From an uncultured Bacteroidales bacterium (GTDB lineage Bacteria > Bacteroidota > Bacteroidia > Bacteroidales > Paludibacteraceae): 64,000 nt of DNA. Under the pieces are notes generated by a model. That model was not told where the DNA came from. It saw nothing but the letters and a program-made list of their open reading frames with translations, and did no database searches. The translations under genes were made by a program, and so were the position numbers. Where the stretch lies: NCBI GenBank assembly GCA_902799705.1, contig CADCBP010000007.1:171935-235934 (forward strand), written 5' to 3'. Shown in pieces: positions 26,777 through 35,210 of the stretch; the stretch's first letter is position 1; each line of letters begins with the position of its first letter.

Positions 26777-29700
26777 ATGAAAAAATTAAACTTAATCGAA
26801 TGGCTATGGAAGACAGATAGCCATGAAAAACAAAAACCGCAGCGCTTCGCCCGCTATGCGGCAATCCTAATCATGCTCCTCACCCTCGGCGTGGGACAGA
26901 TGTGGGCGGATAATGCAGTAACAGTGTATTGTGCTATCAATGCAAGCACTATGAAATCAGGTGATAACTGCTACACGCTAAAAGTAAATGCCAACATTGG
27001 AGACGGTGGTACTTGGCGGCAATACACCATGAATATTGTTGACAAAACCAAGAATGGCAAATTGATTTATTCAGCGACCATCTATGAGAAATACGGAGGT
27101 GTTGATGCCCTCCAGTTCCAACTATACCAAGGATCTACATGGAAGGCTCAGAAACAACCGTATAGTTCATGGACAACTTCTAGTACCTTTAGCGGAAAAA
27201 TGTATGATTATGATGCCGGAAGTTGGGGTGCCTATTCCAGCCTTGATGCTGCCACTACTGTCTATTTTGTCAATACAAGTAGTTGGGGGACACCAAAGGC
27301 TTTCGCTTGGAGTGGATGTACTAACAATGCTGCATGGTCCGGGCAGACTATGACATCAACAGGAAAGACCTATAACGGAAAAACCATCTATTCTATTAGT
27401 TTCAACAAGCGTTTTGAAAACATCATATTCAGCAATAATGGTTCTTCTCAAACAGCTGACCAGACGCTTGGTTCGACTAATGCGGGCAAAATGTATGACA
27501 ATGGTACATGGAGAACATATAATTATGATGTTACCGTTTCGTTCAACTTACAAGGGCATGGTAGTGCTATTGCTTCGAAAACGGTAGTAAAAGGCAGTAA
27601 AGTTACTGCTCCATCTGATCCAAGTGCATCAGGATATACGTTCGGAGGATGGTACAAAGAAGCAGGTTGTACAAATGCATGGAATTTCAGTTCTGATGCA
27701 GTTAGTGCAGATACGGAACTCTTCGCTAAATGGACAGAAAACATGTCAACGGTGTCTTTTGTGGCTTCGCCGACGGGGAAAGGAACATTCAAAGTAGGCG
27801 GTTCAACTGTGACAAGTACGACTGCCGGTGTGACAACGACGCGTTCGGTAACTGCCGTGCCTATTAGCGGTTATCATTTTGTTAGTTGGTCTATTACAGG
27901 CGGCGCAAGTATCAGTAGCACGACAACCAACCCGACAACTGTAACCGGTGGAGGTGCAGGAACAGCAGCCACTTTGACAGCTACCTTTGAAGCTGATGCC
28001 GTGAACTCGCTGACAGTTGAAGCCGGTACACATGTAACGACGGTGACCGGTTCGACAAGCCCTGTGACACTTGGTAATAAATATGCAATTAATGCGACAG
28101 CATTTGAGACCGGTTGGCAGTTCCTAAACTGGACGGCAACCCCTGCTGCTAATGGTGTATTTGACAATGCTTCCAGCGCGAGCACGAATGTAACCGTTAA
28201 GAATGGTTCTGTTGTTGTTACAGCTAACGCACAAGAAAAGATGACAACCGTAACGGTTAATGTCAACCCTGCAAGCACAGGAACGCTGACGGTAGGCGGA
28301 GCGACATTTACTCCGGGAAATACTACGACGGCAGGTGTAGCCACCAGCCGTACGGTAGTAGCGACTCCACAGCCGGGATATAGATTTACAGGATGGACCG
28401 CTACAAATTGTAATGTGACCTCCACTTCAAGCGCCAGCACAACTTTAAGTGGTGATGGAACATCTGGTGATGCTACGTTAGTTGCTAACTTCGCACGTAC
28501 GTACGCTTACTTGGAAGGTCGTATGACGGTTTATAACGAGGAGCGAAATAGTGAAACACATACTGCCAGCACCAAGGGAGGATGGGACGAGAGTTCCACT
28601 CGCATAGAGATGGAGTATGACGAGACCAACCATCGTTTCTATCGTCACACATACAAAACGCCTGCTGAATTAAAGGCACAAATTAGCAGTCAAGATCAAT
28701 GGTTCTCGGTAAAAACGGGTACTGTGCATAATTCCTTCGCTTCCGGAACTGTCAAGGCTTATCATCCTTCAAGCAATACTAATATAGCGACTGCTGGCAC
28801 TAAGTATTCTGCTCCTACAACGGCAACTACGTACAACTTCAAGTTCACGAATACTGCTACTGATGGTTACGCTATCATCTATTTCGATGAGGCGGGAGTA
28901 TGGTATGAATTGGAGCAATCATTGAAATATGATGCGAATGGTGGATCGGGAGATGCACCCACACCTACTTATTATTTGAGAGGCACAAATGCTACAGCAG
29001 CTTCTAATCCTTTCACCGCACGAAAGAATTATACTTTCGCAGGATGGAACACGGCTGCAGATATTACCGGTACAAGTTATGCAGCAGGAGCAAGTGTTCC
29101 AATGTCAGCGGATAGAATACTTTATGCTAAATGGAATCGTAGCGTGACATTGGATCAACAAGATGCTACCACTCCGGGTTCAACGAGCGTAACAGCTACA
29201 TGGAACTGTTCTACCTTGCCGAGTATAACGAATCCTCAAAAGTTAGGTTATGAATTCGGCGGATGGTACACGGAAACAGCAGGTAACGGAAATATCATTA
29301 TCAATACAAGCGGACAATTACAAGCAAATAAAACCAACTGGACGGTTTCCGGAGGTAAATTCCAACGCACCCCGTCTAGCGATGCAAGTGAGAGCAAACC
29401 GCTTTATGCCAAATGGATGCAAACAGTTACGCTGAATGCGAATACCGATCATCATGGTTCTGCAGGAGGAACAGCAACGATTGTATATAACGCAACTGCA
29501 AAATCGAGCATCACACATTGTACCCCGGCTACCGGATATCATCTTGTAGGTTACTATACCGCAGCAACGGATGGTGTGAAAGTACTGAATGCAGATGGAT
29601 CATTTGCTTCCTCTGCCGTAACGGATTATATCACCGATGGTAAATGGACTAAAGCAGGTGCTACCACGCTGTATGCTCATTACGAAGCTAATACTTACAC

Positions 29701-32700
29701 GATTGCCTTTGACCCGAACGATGCGAACTATGTCGGCGAGGCAACAGGAACGACTGCTTCTATTGATGCTACTTACGGAGTGAGTTACTCGTTAACCGCT
29801 AATGGCTTCTCTCGTGAAGGATATACATTTGCGGGATGGGCTACATCACCGACCGGAGCGAAAGTGTATAATGATGGACAAAGCGTAAGCAATCTAACAT
29901 CTACTAATGGCGCAACCGTAACGCTTTATGCTAAGTGGACGGGAACTACGTATACTGTCACTTTTAACGCTCGTGGAGGAAGTGATTTATCTATCAATAG
30001 TAAACCCGTAACAATGGGTTCTGCTTATGGCGAATTGGCAACTGTTACTCCTCCTGCCGGATATGTATTTGACGGTTGGTACACGTCTGCAGGTGGCGGA
30101 ACAAAAGTGACCAGTGCTACACAAGTCACAACTGCGGTTGACCACACGCTCTATGCCCGCTACATCCAGAAAGCACAAGTTTATTTCAAGAATACCTTTG
30201 GCTGGAGTAAGGTGTATGTTGTTTACGATGCGAATTGGGATGGTACTCAAGGTACAGGTAGTGAAGGAAAGATTTATCGTGAAATGACAAAAGTAGCCGG
30301 CACGTCCGATGTTTATTATGATGATATTCCCGATGAATACATTACGTCTTGGAGATGGAATATAGCATTTAATAATACGTATCAGAATAATTATCATGCT
30401 TTCACTTCAGGAGAAGCCGTTTTCCGTTACGACTTTGATAAAAAAGCCACCATGTTTGTACCAACGAGTAACACTGGTTCGACAGCTGATGGAAACTACA
30501 CAAAGAATGGTGTACAATATCGTAGTACCGGATACAAAGACGGAACTGGTAGTAACCCAGAATATACCTCCGGTTATTGGAGGACATATAATAACACCTA
30601 CTCCGGTTATACAATGACTTATCAAAAGAAAGATGGTCCATGGTCAAGCGGTCATAAGATGGAATCTTCTAGTGTAAGCTCAAATGTATTTATCTATACT
30701 GTCCACATGGACGCCAACTCACAATACAACTTTGCATTCTACAAAGAGCGCGATGTTAACACCAAATCTGTACAATTCTGCTACGATCATAATACCCAAA
30801 TAACCAGCAACAATTGCACAAATCTTGTTGTTAAATGTGAGCCTCAAAACTCGTGGATGCAAACAACTGTAGAAGGCGACTATGTCTTCAAATTAGAGAT
30901 GAAAAATGATGGTCATATGTACTTGACTGTTATTTATCCATTGGCAGTTGGAGACTTCCGTGTTCGATATAACTACACAAATGGTAGTGCAAAAACGTAC
31001 TATTCCGAGATTATCAAAGGCCGTGCAAATGGAAAAGATACTATCTCTATCTTTATTCACTCCAAAGATAGTGCTTCGTCTCGGTCGCTCACCGTAGAGA
31101 AATGTACTGGTATTTCATCAGGAACCCCGACTTGGAACACCTCCTATCTGACTGTAACAAGCAAATTGCCTGCAGCAACAACAGCCGGAGGAAAAACTTC
31201 CGGAGTGTACGATTTTATCATTACGCAAAATGGTAGCAAAGAGATAATTCTGGATAATTTCTCCTATTGGAAACAGTACACCGGTAATTACTATATCCGT
31301 ACTGATGTGTCGGACGGTGGCTGGGATTTATACAAATACCGTACGGATAATATCATGACATTGTCAGAATACTCCTTGACTCAAACATTGTCACCACCTT
31401 ATAGCCACTATTACTGTCGCTTTATCGGCTCAGCTGGTGCAGATATTACGTACTGTATTGCAACCGACTATAGTCCGAATATTAGTGGAACTATGATTGG
31501 AGATGGAACAATCGGTGGAGTGGGCAATAGAACGCTACCAGCGACGGCGAATGTGCGCTTCACGTGGAACATGGAGACTAACGCTTTGAGACGCGCATAT
31601 CTAAAGAATGCACAAAACGAGAACGAACGCTTCTTGGTATTGCACGGCAAAGTAGATGACAATATCTTTAACAATGATGCAAGCGGAACCGCGATTGCGG
31701 CAGATCCTGGTAGATCGTTACAGAAGAATGAGTTGTTGTTTGAGGATTTGGGTAACTGGATCTATCAGGTTGAATTGAAAGCTAAGCCCAATGCTGCAGT
31801 AAGCTTGATTGCAAAGTACAATAATGCGGACCGTTATTTGATTGGTAGTGCAAGTTCTTGGATGACTATCATGGGAGGTTCTGGAAGTGCTAAATACGAG
31901 ATTTTGGCTGTATATGACTTCAAAACCAATCGACTGATGACAGTCTGGAAGCCTAGCGGCGATATTACTCAGACATTGTCTGATGTCGATGTCCTTCTTA
32001 TTCGTCACGCGCAAGAAGCTGGACAAACGATTACATTCAATGGCGGTTCGTTAACGACGAAGAAGGTATATGGTGCCTTAGAATTCCGATATAATGAGTT
32101 GGTTGGACATGTTACGAACTGGACATCCAGTAGCCGTCCGTTGATGAAGTTCTTTATTTCCTTCCCGTTCGATGTCAACGTGAGTGATATATTCGGATTG
32201 AATAGCGCTTACGGTGATGCCTATGAGATACAAATGTATGATGGAGCTGAACGTGCAAGAAAGGGCTTCTTCCGCGGGGATGGAACGACTACGTTCTGGA
32301 AAACTTTGCAGCCGGGCGATGTGATGAAAGCCAACGAAGGATACTGCGTTATTATGGATAATGATTATCTCAATAATGACGTTGGACACGTATGGGATAA
32401 TAAGGGATCCGGCAGTACGGTTTATCTATACTTCCCCTCGGCAGGCAATGTTGGAAGTATTGCTTCCACCTCGCAAACAATTAGCATTCCTTCTCGTCCG
32501 TGCACGATAGATCGTACGTTCACGACGCATCAGGGTTCTACAAGAGAGGTGAACCACATTAACACCGATTCACACTGGAACATGATGGGTGTACCTATCT
32601 TTGACACCCACTCAGACCCCGGCACATCCGGTCAACCGGGAGCAGTATTTGCTACGAGCGGAACAGACGGAGATGGTAACTTTAACTACTTCTACGAGTG

Positions 32701-33388
32701 GAATCCGAGTAATAATCAGTACAGTATTCACACCGCGGTTAACTATTCCTTCAAGTGCATGCATGGTTATATGGTACAGTATCATGGTAATGTCACATTC
32801 AAGACAGCCGCAGCTCCGGCATCTGTAGCTGCTCGTAGAGCGCCGCAAAAGGAGAACTATCAGATTGAGTTGCAAGTGCTGAACAGCAACGAAGAAATAC
32901 TGAATCGCACGTATGTAGAGTTGCGCGAGAATGCTTGCGACACCTTCGAGCTGAACGAGGATGTATATATGTCGTACAACAACCTTGCAGCGAACATCTA
33001 TACGCTGGCAGGCGACTACGACGTAGCAGCCAACGTACTGTCGATTAACAATCATACTGTTCCTGTCGGTGTGGAAGTGACGAAAGCCGGCACATACAAG
33101 TTCACGATGCCGAGTAACTTTAGCGGAGAAGTGACATTGTTAGACACCTTCACCGGCGAGAGCACCAACCTCGCGTTGGGTGACTACGAAGTGGAACTGC
33201 CGAAGGGCACTACCGAGGATCGCTTCTTCCTGAAGACCAACATAAAGAAGGTGGCTACCGCTATCGATGGTATTTCTGAAGACGGTTCGCTGAAAGACGG
33301 CAAAGCACATAAGTTCATACAGAACGGAGTAATGTATATCTTACAAAATGGTGTACTATATGATGCACAAGGAAAACGCGTTCAATAA
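26777..33388 (+). CDS. Giant secreted protein with InlB/Flg_new repeats and CBM-like domains (2203 aa)
   Basis: Residues 1-44 form a long leader: a charged 22-residue extension (TDSHEKQKPQRFARYAA) before the hydrophobic core and QMWA cleavage site. Residues ~45-245 are two strand-rich CBM26-like modules (NIIFSNNGSSQTADQTLG). Residues 249-323 are a Listeria-Bacteroides (Flg_new) repeat ending LFAKWTE. Residues 326-575 are divergent Bacteroidetes-type repeats (GYHFVSW, GYRFTGW). Residues 716-1132 hold five further Flg_new-like repeats (YTFAGW ... LYAKW). Residues ~1133-2010 are beta-rich with more CBM-like blocks. The C-terminus has a beta-sandwich and a short tail (QNGVMYILQNGVLYDAQGKR) of a kind seen at the end of secreted Bacteroidales proteins. 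It is probably a surface adhesin or glycan binder. No catalytic motif is seen. Confidence 0.85.
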   Translation: MKKLNLIEWLWKTDSHEKQKPQRFARYAAILIMLLTLGVGQMWADNAVTVYCAINASTMKSGDNCYTLKVNANIGDGGTWRQYTMNIVDKTKNGKLIYSATIYEKYGGVDALQFQLYQGSTWKAQKQPYSSWTTSSTFSGKMYDYDAGSWGAYSSLDAATTVYFVNTSSWGTPKAFAWSGCTNNAAWSGQTMTSTGKTYNGKTIYSISFNKRFENIIFSNNGSSQTADQTLGSTNAGKMYDNGTWRTYNYDVTVSFNLQGHGSAIASKTVVKGSKVTAPSDPSASGYTFGGWYKEAGCTNAWNFSSDAVSADTELFAKWTENMSTVSFVASPTGKGTFKVGGSTVTSTTAGVTTTRSVTAVPISGYHFVSWSITGGASISSTTTNPTTVTGGGAGTAATLTATFEADAVNSLTVEAGTHVTTVTGSTSPVTLGNKYAINATAFETGWQFLNWTATPAANGVFDNASSASTNVTVKNGSVVVTANAQEKMTTVTVNVNPASTGTLTVGGATFTPGNTTTAGVATSRTVVATPQPGYRFTGWTATNCNVTSTSSASTTLSGDGTSGDATLVANFARTYAYLEGRMTVYNEERNSETHTASTKGGWDESSTRIEMEYDETNHRFYRHTYKTPAELKAQISSQDQWFSVKTGTVHNSFASGTVKAYHPSSNTNIATAGTKYSAPTTATTYNFKFTNTATDGYAIIYFDEAGVWYELEQSLKYDANGGSGDAPTPTYYLRGTNATAASNPFTARKNYTFAGWNTAADITGTSYAAGASVPMSADRILYAKWNRSVTLDQQDATTPGSTSVTATWNCSTLPSITNPQKLGYEFGGWYTETAGNGNIIINTSGQLQANKTNWTVSGGKFQRTPSSDASESKPLYAKWMQTVTLNANTDHHGSAGGTATIVYNATAKSSITHCTPATGYHLVGYYTAATDGVKVLNADGSFASSAVTDYITDGKWTKAGATTLYAHYEANTYTIAFDPNDANYVGEATGTTASIDATYGVSYSLTANGFSREGYTFAGWATSPTGAKVYNDGQSVSNLTSTNGATVTLYAKWTGTTYTVTFNARGGSDLSINSKPVTMGSAYGELATVTPPAGYVFDGWYTSAGGGTKVTSATQVTTAVDHTLYARYIQKAQVYFKNTFGWSKVYVVYDANWDGTQGTGSEGKIYREMTKVAGTSDVYYDDIPDEYITSWRWNIAFNNTYQNNYHAFTSGEAVFRYDFDKKATMFVPTSNTGSTADGNYTKNGVQYRSTGYKDGTGSNPEYTSGYWRTYNNTYSGYTMTYQKKDGPWSSGHKMESSSVSSNVFIYTVHMDANSQYNFAFYKERDVNTKSVQFCYDHNTQITSNNCTNLVVKCEPQNSWMQTTVEGDYVFKLEMKNDGHMYLTVIYPLAVGDFRVRYNYTNGSAKTYYSEIIKGRANGKDTISIFIHSKDSASSRSLTVEKCTGISSGTPTWNTSYLTVTSKLPAATTAGGKTSGVYDFIITQNGSKEIILDNFSYWKQYTGNYYIRTDVSDGGWDLYKYRTDNIMTLSEYSLTQTLSPPYSHYYCRFIGSAGADITYCIATDYSPNISGTMIGDGTIGGVGNRTLPATANVRFTWNMETNALRRAYLKNAQNENERFLVLHGKVDDNIFNNDASGTAIAADPGRSLQKNELLFEDLGNWIYQVELKAKPNAAVSLIAKYNNADRYLIGSASSWMTIMGGSGSAKYEILAVYDFKTNRLMTVWKPSGDITQTLSDVDVLLIRHAQEAGQTITFNGGSLTTKKVYGALEFRYNELVGHVTNWTSSSRPLMKFFISFPFDVNVSDIFGLNSAYGDAYEIQMYDGAERARKGFFRGDGTTTFWKTLQPGDVMKANEGYCVIMDNDYLNNDVGHVWDNKGSGSTVYLYFPSAGNVGSIASTSQTISIPSRPCTIDRTFTTHQGSTREVNHINTDSHWNMMGVPIFDTHSDPGTSGQPGAVFATSGTDGDGNFNYFYEWNPSNNQYSIHTAVNYSFKCMHGYMVQYHGNVTFKTAAAPASVAARRAPQKENYQIELQVLNSNEEILNRTYVELRENACDTFELNEDVYMSYNNLAANIYTLAGDYDVAANVLSINNHTVPVGVEVTKAGTYKFTMPSNFSGEVTLLDTFTGESTNLALGDYEVELPKGTTEDRFFLKTNIKKVATAIDGISEDGSLKDGKAHKFIQNGVMYILQNGVLYDAQGKRVQ

Positions 33389-33415
33389 TGAATGAAAGAA
33401 TGAAAGAAAGGATAA
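33389..33415. repeat. GAATGAAA repeat after the giant gene
   Basis: GAATGAAA, GAATGAAA, GAAAGG units (8-bp period) sit between the giant gene and the anchored small protein. They may also provide the ribosome-binding AAAGGA. Confidence 0.6.
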
Positions 33416-33420
33416 GAATC

Positions 33421-33783
33421 ATGAGAACGAAATTAATTATAATCGCATTATTGAGCGCAATCACAATCACTGCTTCAGCGCAGCAATATTCGCCGGCTTC
33501 TGTCACGGATCCAGCTATTCAAAGCCAGCAGATCATGAGTGGGAGCGCGTATAACGGAACGGTATATGAGCCATTCTCAAACTCCGTTCCTTCGGAACAA
33601 AGTACCGTAGGGTCAAGTTACACTCCCACAAGCAAGCCGCGTCGTTCAAAAGAAGACCCCACTGATCCGGGTATTACAGATGATGATGCTTCGCCTCTCG
33701 GCGACGGGATTGTGCCGTTGATGCTGTGCGCAGTGATTTTTGGCGGGGTGGTTGCACTCCGCCGGAAGCGCTCCGCGGAATAA
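33421..33783 (+). CDS. Small exported protein with C-terminal PLGDG-TM-Arg/Lys anchor
   Basis: 120 aa from ATG 33421, chosen for the AAAGGA 10 bp upstream and the signal peptide MRTKLIIIALLSAITITASA. The ATG at 33388, overlapping the giant gene's stop, would add 11 charged residues. The middle (21-90) is Ser/Pro/Thr-rich and disordered. The C-terminus is tripartite: PLGDG (92-96), a hydrophobic helix (97-112), then RRKR (114-117). This resembles sortase/exosortase-type sorting tails in layout, but the enzyme is not identified here. It is presumably co-expressed with the giant protein. A degenerate copy of its last 14 residues lies at 34592-34636. Confidence 0.75.
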   Translation: MRTKLIIIALLSAITITASAQQYSPASVTDPAIQSQQIMSGSAYNGTVYEPFSNSVPSEQSTVGSSYTPTSKPRRSKEDPTDPGITDDDASPLGDGIVPLMLCAVIFGGVVALRRKRSAE

Positions 33784-33871
33784 GGCCGGACAAGGACCGG
33801 ACAGTGACGTCCATAATGCGAACGACATGCGTTTGAGAGTGACATCAAAATAAATGCATACATACCCGAAT

Positions 33872-33905
33872 TATAGCCTGCAGCGATGCGGGCTATAGTT
33901 TTTTT
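33872..33905 (+). terminator. Rho-independent terminator after the surface-protein module
   Basis: TATAGCCTGCA - GCGA - TGCGGGCTATA (11-bp stem, one wobble) followed by a T run at 33899-33905. Confidence 0.9.
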
Positions 33906-33963
33906 GCGCAGCCAATTTGGTTTTAGTAAATAAACAAAAATACCAAAAATAATTATTGAACTC

Positions 33964-33994
33964 TTGCATATGTCAGAAAAAAGTTGTACTTTTG
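33964..33994 (+). promoter_or_regulatory. Promoter of the toxin-antitoxin pair
   Basis: TTG at 33964-33966, 20 bases, TACTTTTG at 33987-33994, followed by the dyad CTTTTGC-A-GCGCAAAAG. The dyad overlapping the start site could be an operator for the antitoxin. Confidence 0.8.
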
Positions 33995-34022
33995 CAGCGC
34001 AAAAGTTTAAATGACAAGAATT

Positions 34023-34280
34023 ATGACGGCAACACAACCCACATTCAACGAAGTACTTGACATGGTATGTATGTTACCACGTCAAGAACAACAAGAGTTG
34101 GTACAAAAAGTGCAATATATCATTCGCCTCAACAATGCTTCTTCCGCCATAACCAAAGAGGAGTTGATGGCACGTGTTGAGCATGCTGATGCCAGAATAG
34201 ACGACGGGCACTACGTAGAACACGAAGCCGCTAAACAGCATTTTCAATCTCGTATCGCGAAGAAAACGGCAGAGGAATGA
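34023..34280 (+). CDS. Putative type II antitoxin
   Basis: 85 aa from ATG 34023; an ATG at 34011 would add four residues but lies only ~10 nt after the predicted transcription start. The sequence is helical and acidic (VLDMVCMLPRQEQQELVQKV, then TKEELMARVEHADARID). This fits the small accessory antitoxins paired with RelE/ParE toxins, where the N-terminal helices bind DNA or dimerise and the C-terminal part wraps the toxin. It overlaps the toxin gene by 4 bp (ATGA). The exact antitoxin family is not recognised; the assignment rests mainly on context. Confidence 0.75.
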   Translation: MTATQPTFNEVLDMVCMLPRQEQQELVQKVQYIIRLNNASSAITKEELMARVEHADARIDDGHYVEHEAAKQHFQSRIAKKTAEE

Positions 34281-34588
34281 GACTGATTTGGGCAGATGAG
34301 GCTATTGAATCCGTAGATAATACGGCCGATTACATCGAAGAACTCTTCGGAGTGACTCGTAGCATTCAGTTTTATAATGATGTACAAGAACAAGCAGATT
34401 TGCTCGAGGCACACCCAAAATTAGGACCGATAGACGAGGATTTGATTGGCGGAAAATATGAATACCGTTCTTTGGGGATTAGCGAATTAAGTCGTTTAAT
34501 CTATCGTATAGACGGAGAAACAATTCGTATTCTCTACCTTTGGAACACAAGGAAAGATCCTTTAACACTTGCAAAAAAGTTCCTATAA
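34277..34588 (+). CDS. RelE/ParE family toxin
   Basis: 103 aa with the RelE/ParE fold pattern: LIWADEAIESVDNTADYIEE (helices 1 and 2), HPKLGPIDEDL, then the strand-rich C-terminus YEYRSLGISELSRLIYRIDGETIRILYLWNTRKDP (read in parts), where conserved Arg and Tyr residues lie. ParE members poison gyrase and RelE members cleave mRNA; the target cannot be told here. The pair lies between the anchored small protein and a decayed copy of that protein's C-terminus, which begins three bases after the toxin stop. Confidence 0.85.
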   Translation: MRLIWADEAIESVDNTADYIEELFGVTRSIQFYNDVQEQADLLEAHPKLGPIDEDLIGGKYEYRSLGISELSRLIYRIDGETIRILYLWNTRKDPLTLAKKFL

Positions 34589-34591
34589 TTG

Positions 34592-34636
34592 ATAGGCGGA
34601 GTGATAGCTTTCCGTAGAAAAAAGAAAACTGCATAA
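34592..34636 (+). pseudogene. Remnant of the anchored small protein's C-terminus
   Basis: In frame this reads IGGVIAFRRKKKTA then stop, against FGGVVALRRKRSAE then stop in the intact gene. The sequence after the stop is also related (CGGAAAGGAACCGGACTGTG versus CGGACAAGGACCGGACAGTG). No matching upstream body is present; the toxin gene takes its place. Confidence 0.7.
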
Positions 34637-34646
34637 TGCCTTCCGG

Positions 34647-34704
34647 AAAGGAACCGGACTGTGACGTACACAATGGTCGCGAAATGGTCGCGAAATGGTC
34701 ACAG
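34647..34704. repeat. 11-bp period array after the C-terminal remnant
   Basis: Phase-matched units AGGAACCGGAC, TGTGACGTACA, CAATGGTCGCG, AAATGGTCGCG, AAATGGTCACA. The first two match AAGGACCGGAC and AGTGACGTCCA after the intact gene (from ~33789), so array and remnant were duplicated together. Confidence 0.7.
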
Positions 34705-34740
34705 GTGTAATAGCAAAATACCTGCTAACTGACAGCAAAG

Positions 34741-34762
34741 AGAGCTCTTCGGAGCTCTTTTT
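34741..34762 (+). terminator. Rho-independent terminator upstream of panD
   Basis: AGAGCTC - TTCG - GAGCTCT stem and T run; it insulates panD from the toxin-antitoxin transcript. Confidence 0.85.
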
Positions 34763-34782
34763 CGTGCAAAAACACGTCTAAA

Positions 34783-34814
34783 TTTGCGTATATCAAAAAA
34801 AAGCAGTACTTTTG
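34783..34814 (+). promoter_or_regulatory. Promoter of panD
   Basis: TTTG 34783-34786, 20 bases, TACTTTTG 34807-34814, with the dyad CTTTTGC-AGTC-GCAAAAG at the start site. It is nearly identical over 50 bp to the promoter at 20108-20158 on the other strand. Confidence 0.85.
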
Positions 34815-34835
34815 CAGTCGCAAAAGTTTTAAGAA

Positions 34836-35180
34836 ATGTTATTAAACATCCTGAAATCAAAGATTCACCGCGTACAGGTGACAGAGGCGAACCTCGAATA
34901 TATCGGTTCCATCACGATCGACGAAGCACTCATGGAAGCGGCAAACATCGTTGCTGGCGAGCGGGTACAAGTAGTGGACAACACCAACGGTGCGCGGCTT
35001 GAGACGTACGTCATCGCCGGCAAACGCGGTTCCGGATGCATCTGTATCAACGGTGCAGCCGCACATCTGGTACACGTAGGCGACACGGTCATCATCATGG
35101 CCTACGCGCTCATGACGCCCGAAGAGGCGAAGACGTTCAAGCCCGCTATAGTCTTTCCCACGAACAATAAACTTGCGTAA
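34836..35180 (+). CDS. panD: Aspartate 1-decarboxylase proenzyme
   Basis: 114 aa; makes beta-alanine from aspartate for pantothenate and CoA synthesis. It begins [20 protein letters not shown]. The self-cleavage site is Gly24-Ser25 in YIGSITID, where Ser25 becomes the pyruvoyl cofactor. Also present are the substrate-site Arg/Lys-rich start, [17 protein letters not shown] and CINGAAAHL. The length is slightly short of the common ~117-126 aa. It is monocistronic between its own promoter and a structured region. Confidence 0.95.
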   Translation: MLLNILKSKIHRVQVTEANLEYIGSITIDEALMEAANIVAGERVQVVDNTNGARLETYVIAGKRGSGCICINGAAAHLVHVGDTVIIMAYALMTPEEAKTFKPAIVFPTNNKLA

Positions 35181-35210
35181 AATTGTACATAAAACTAAAT
35201 AAAAACTGAT

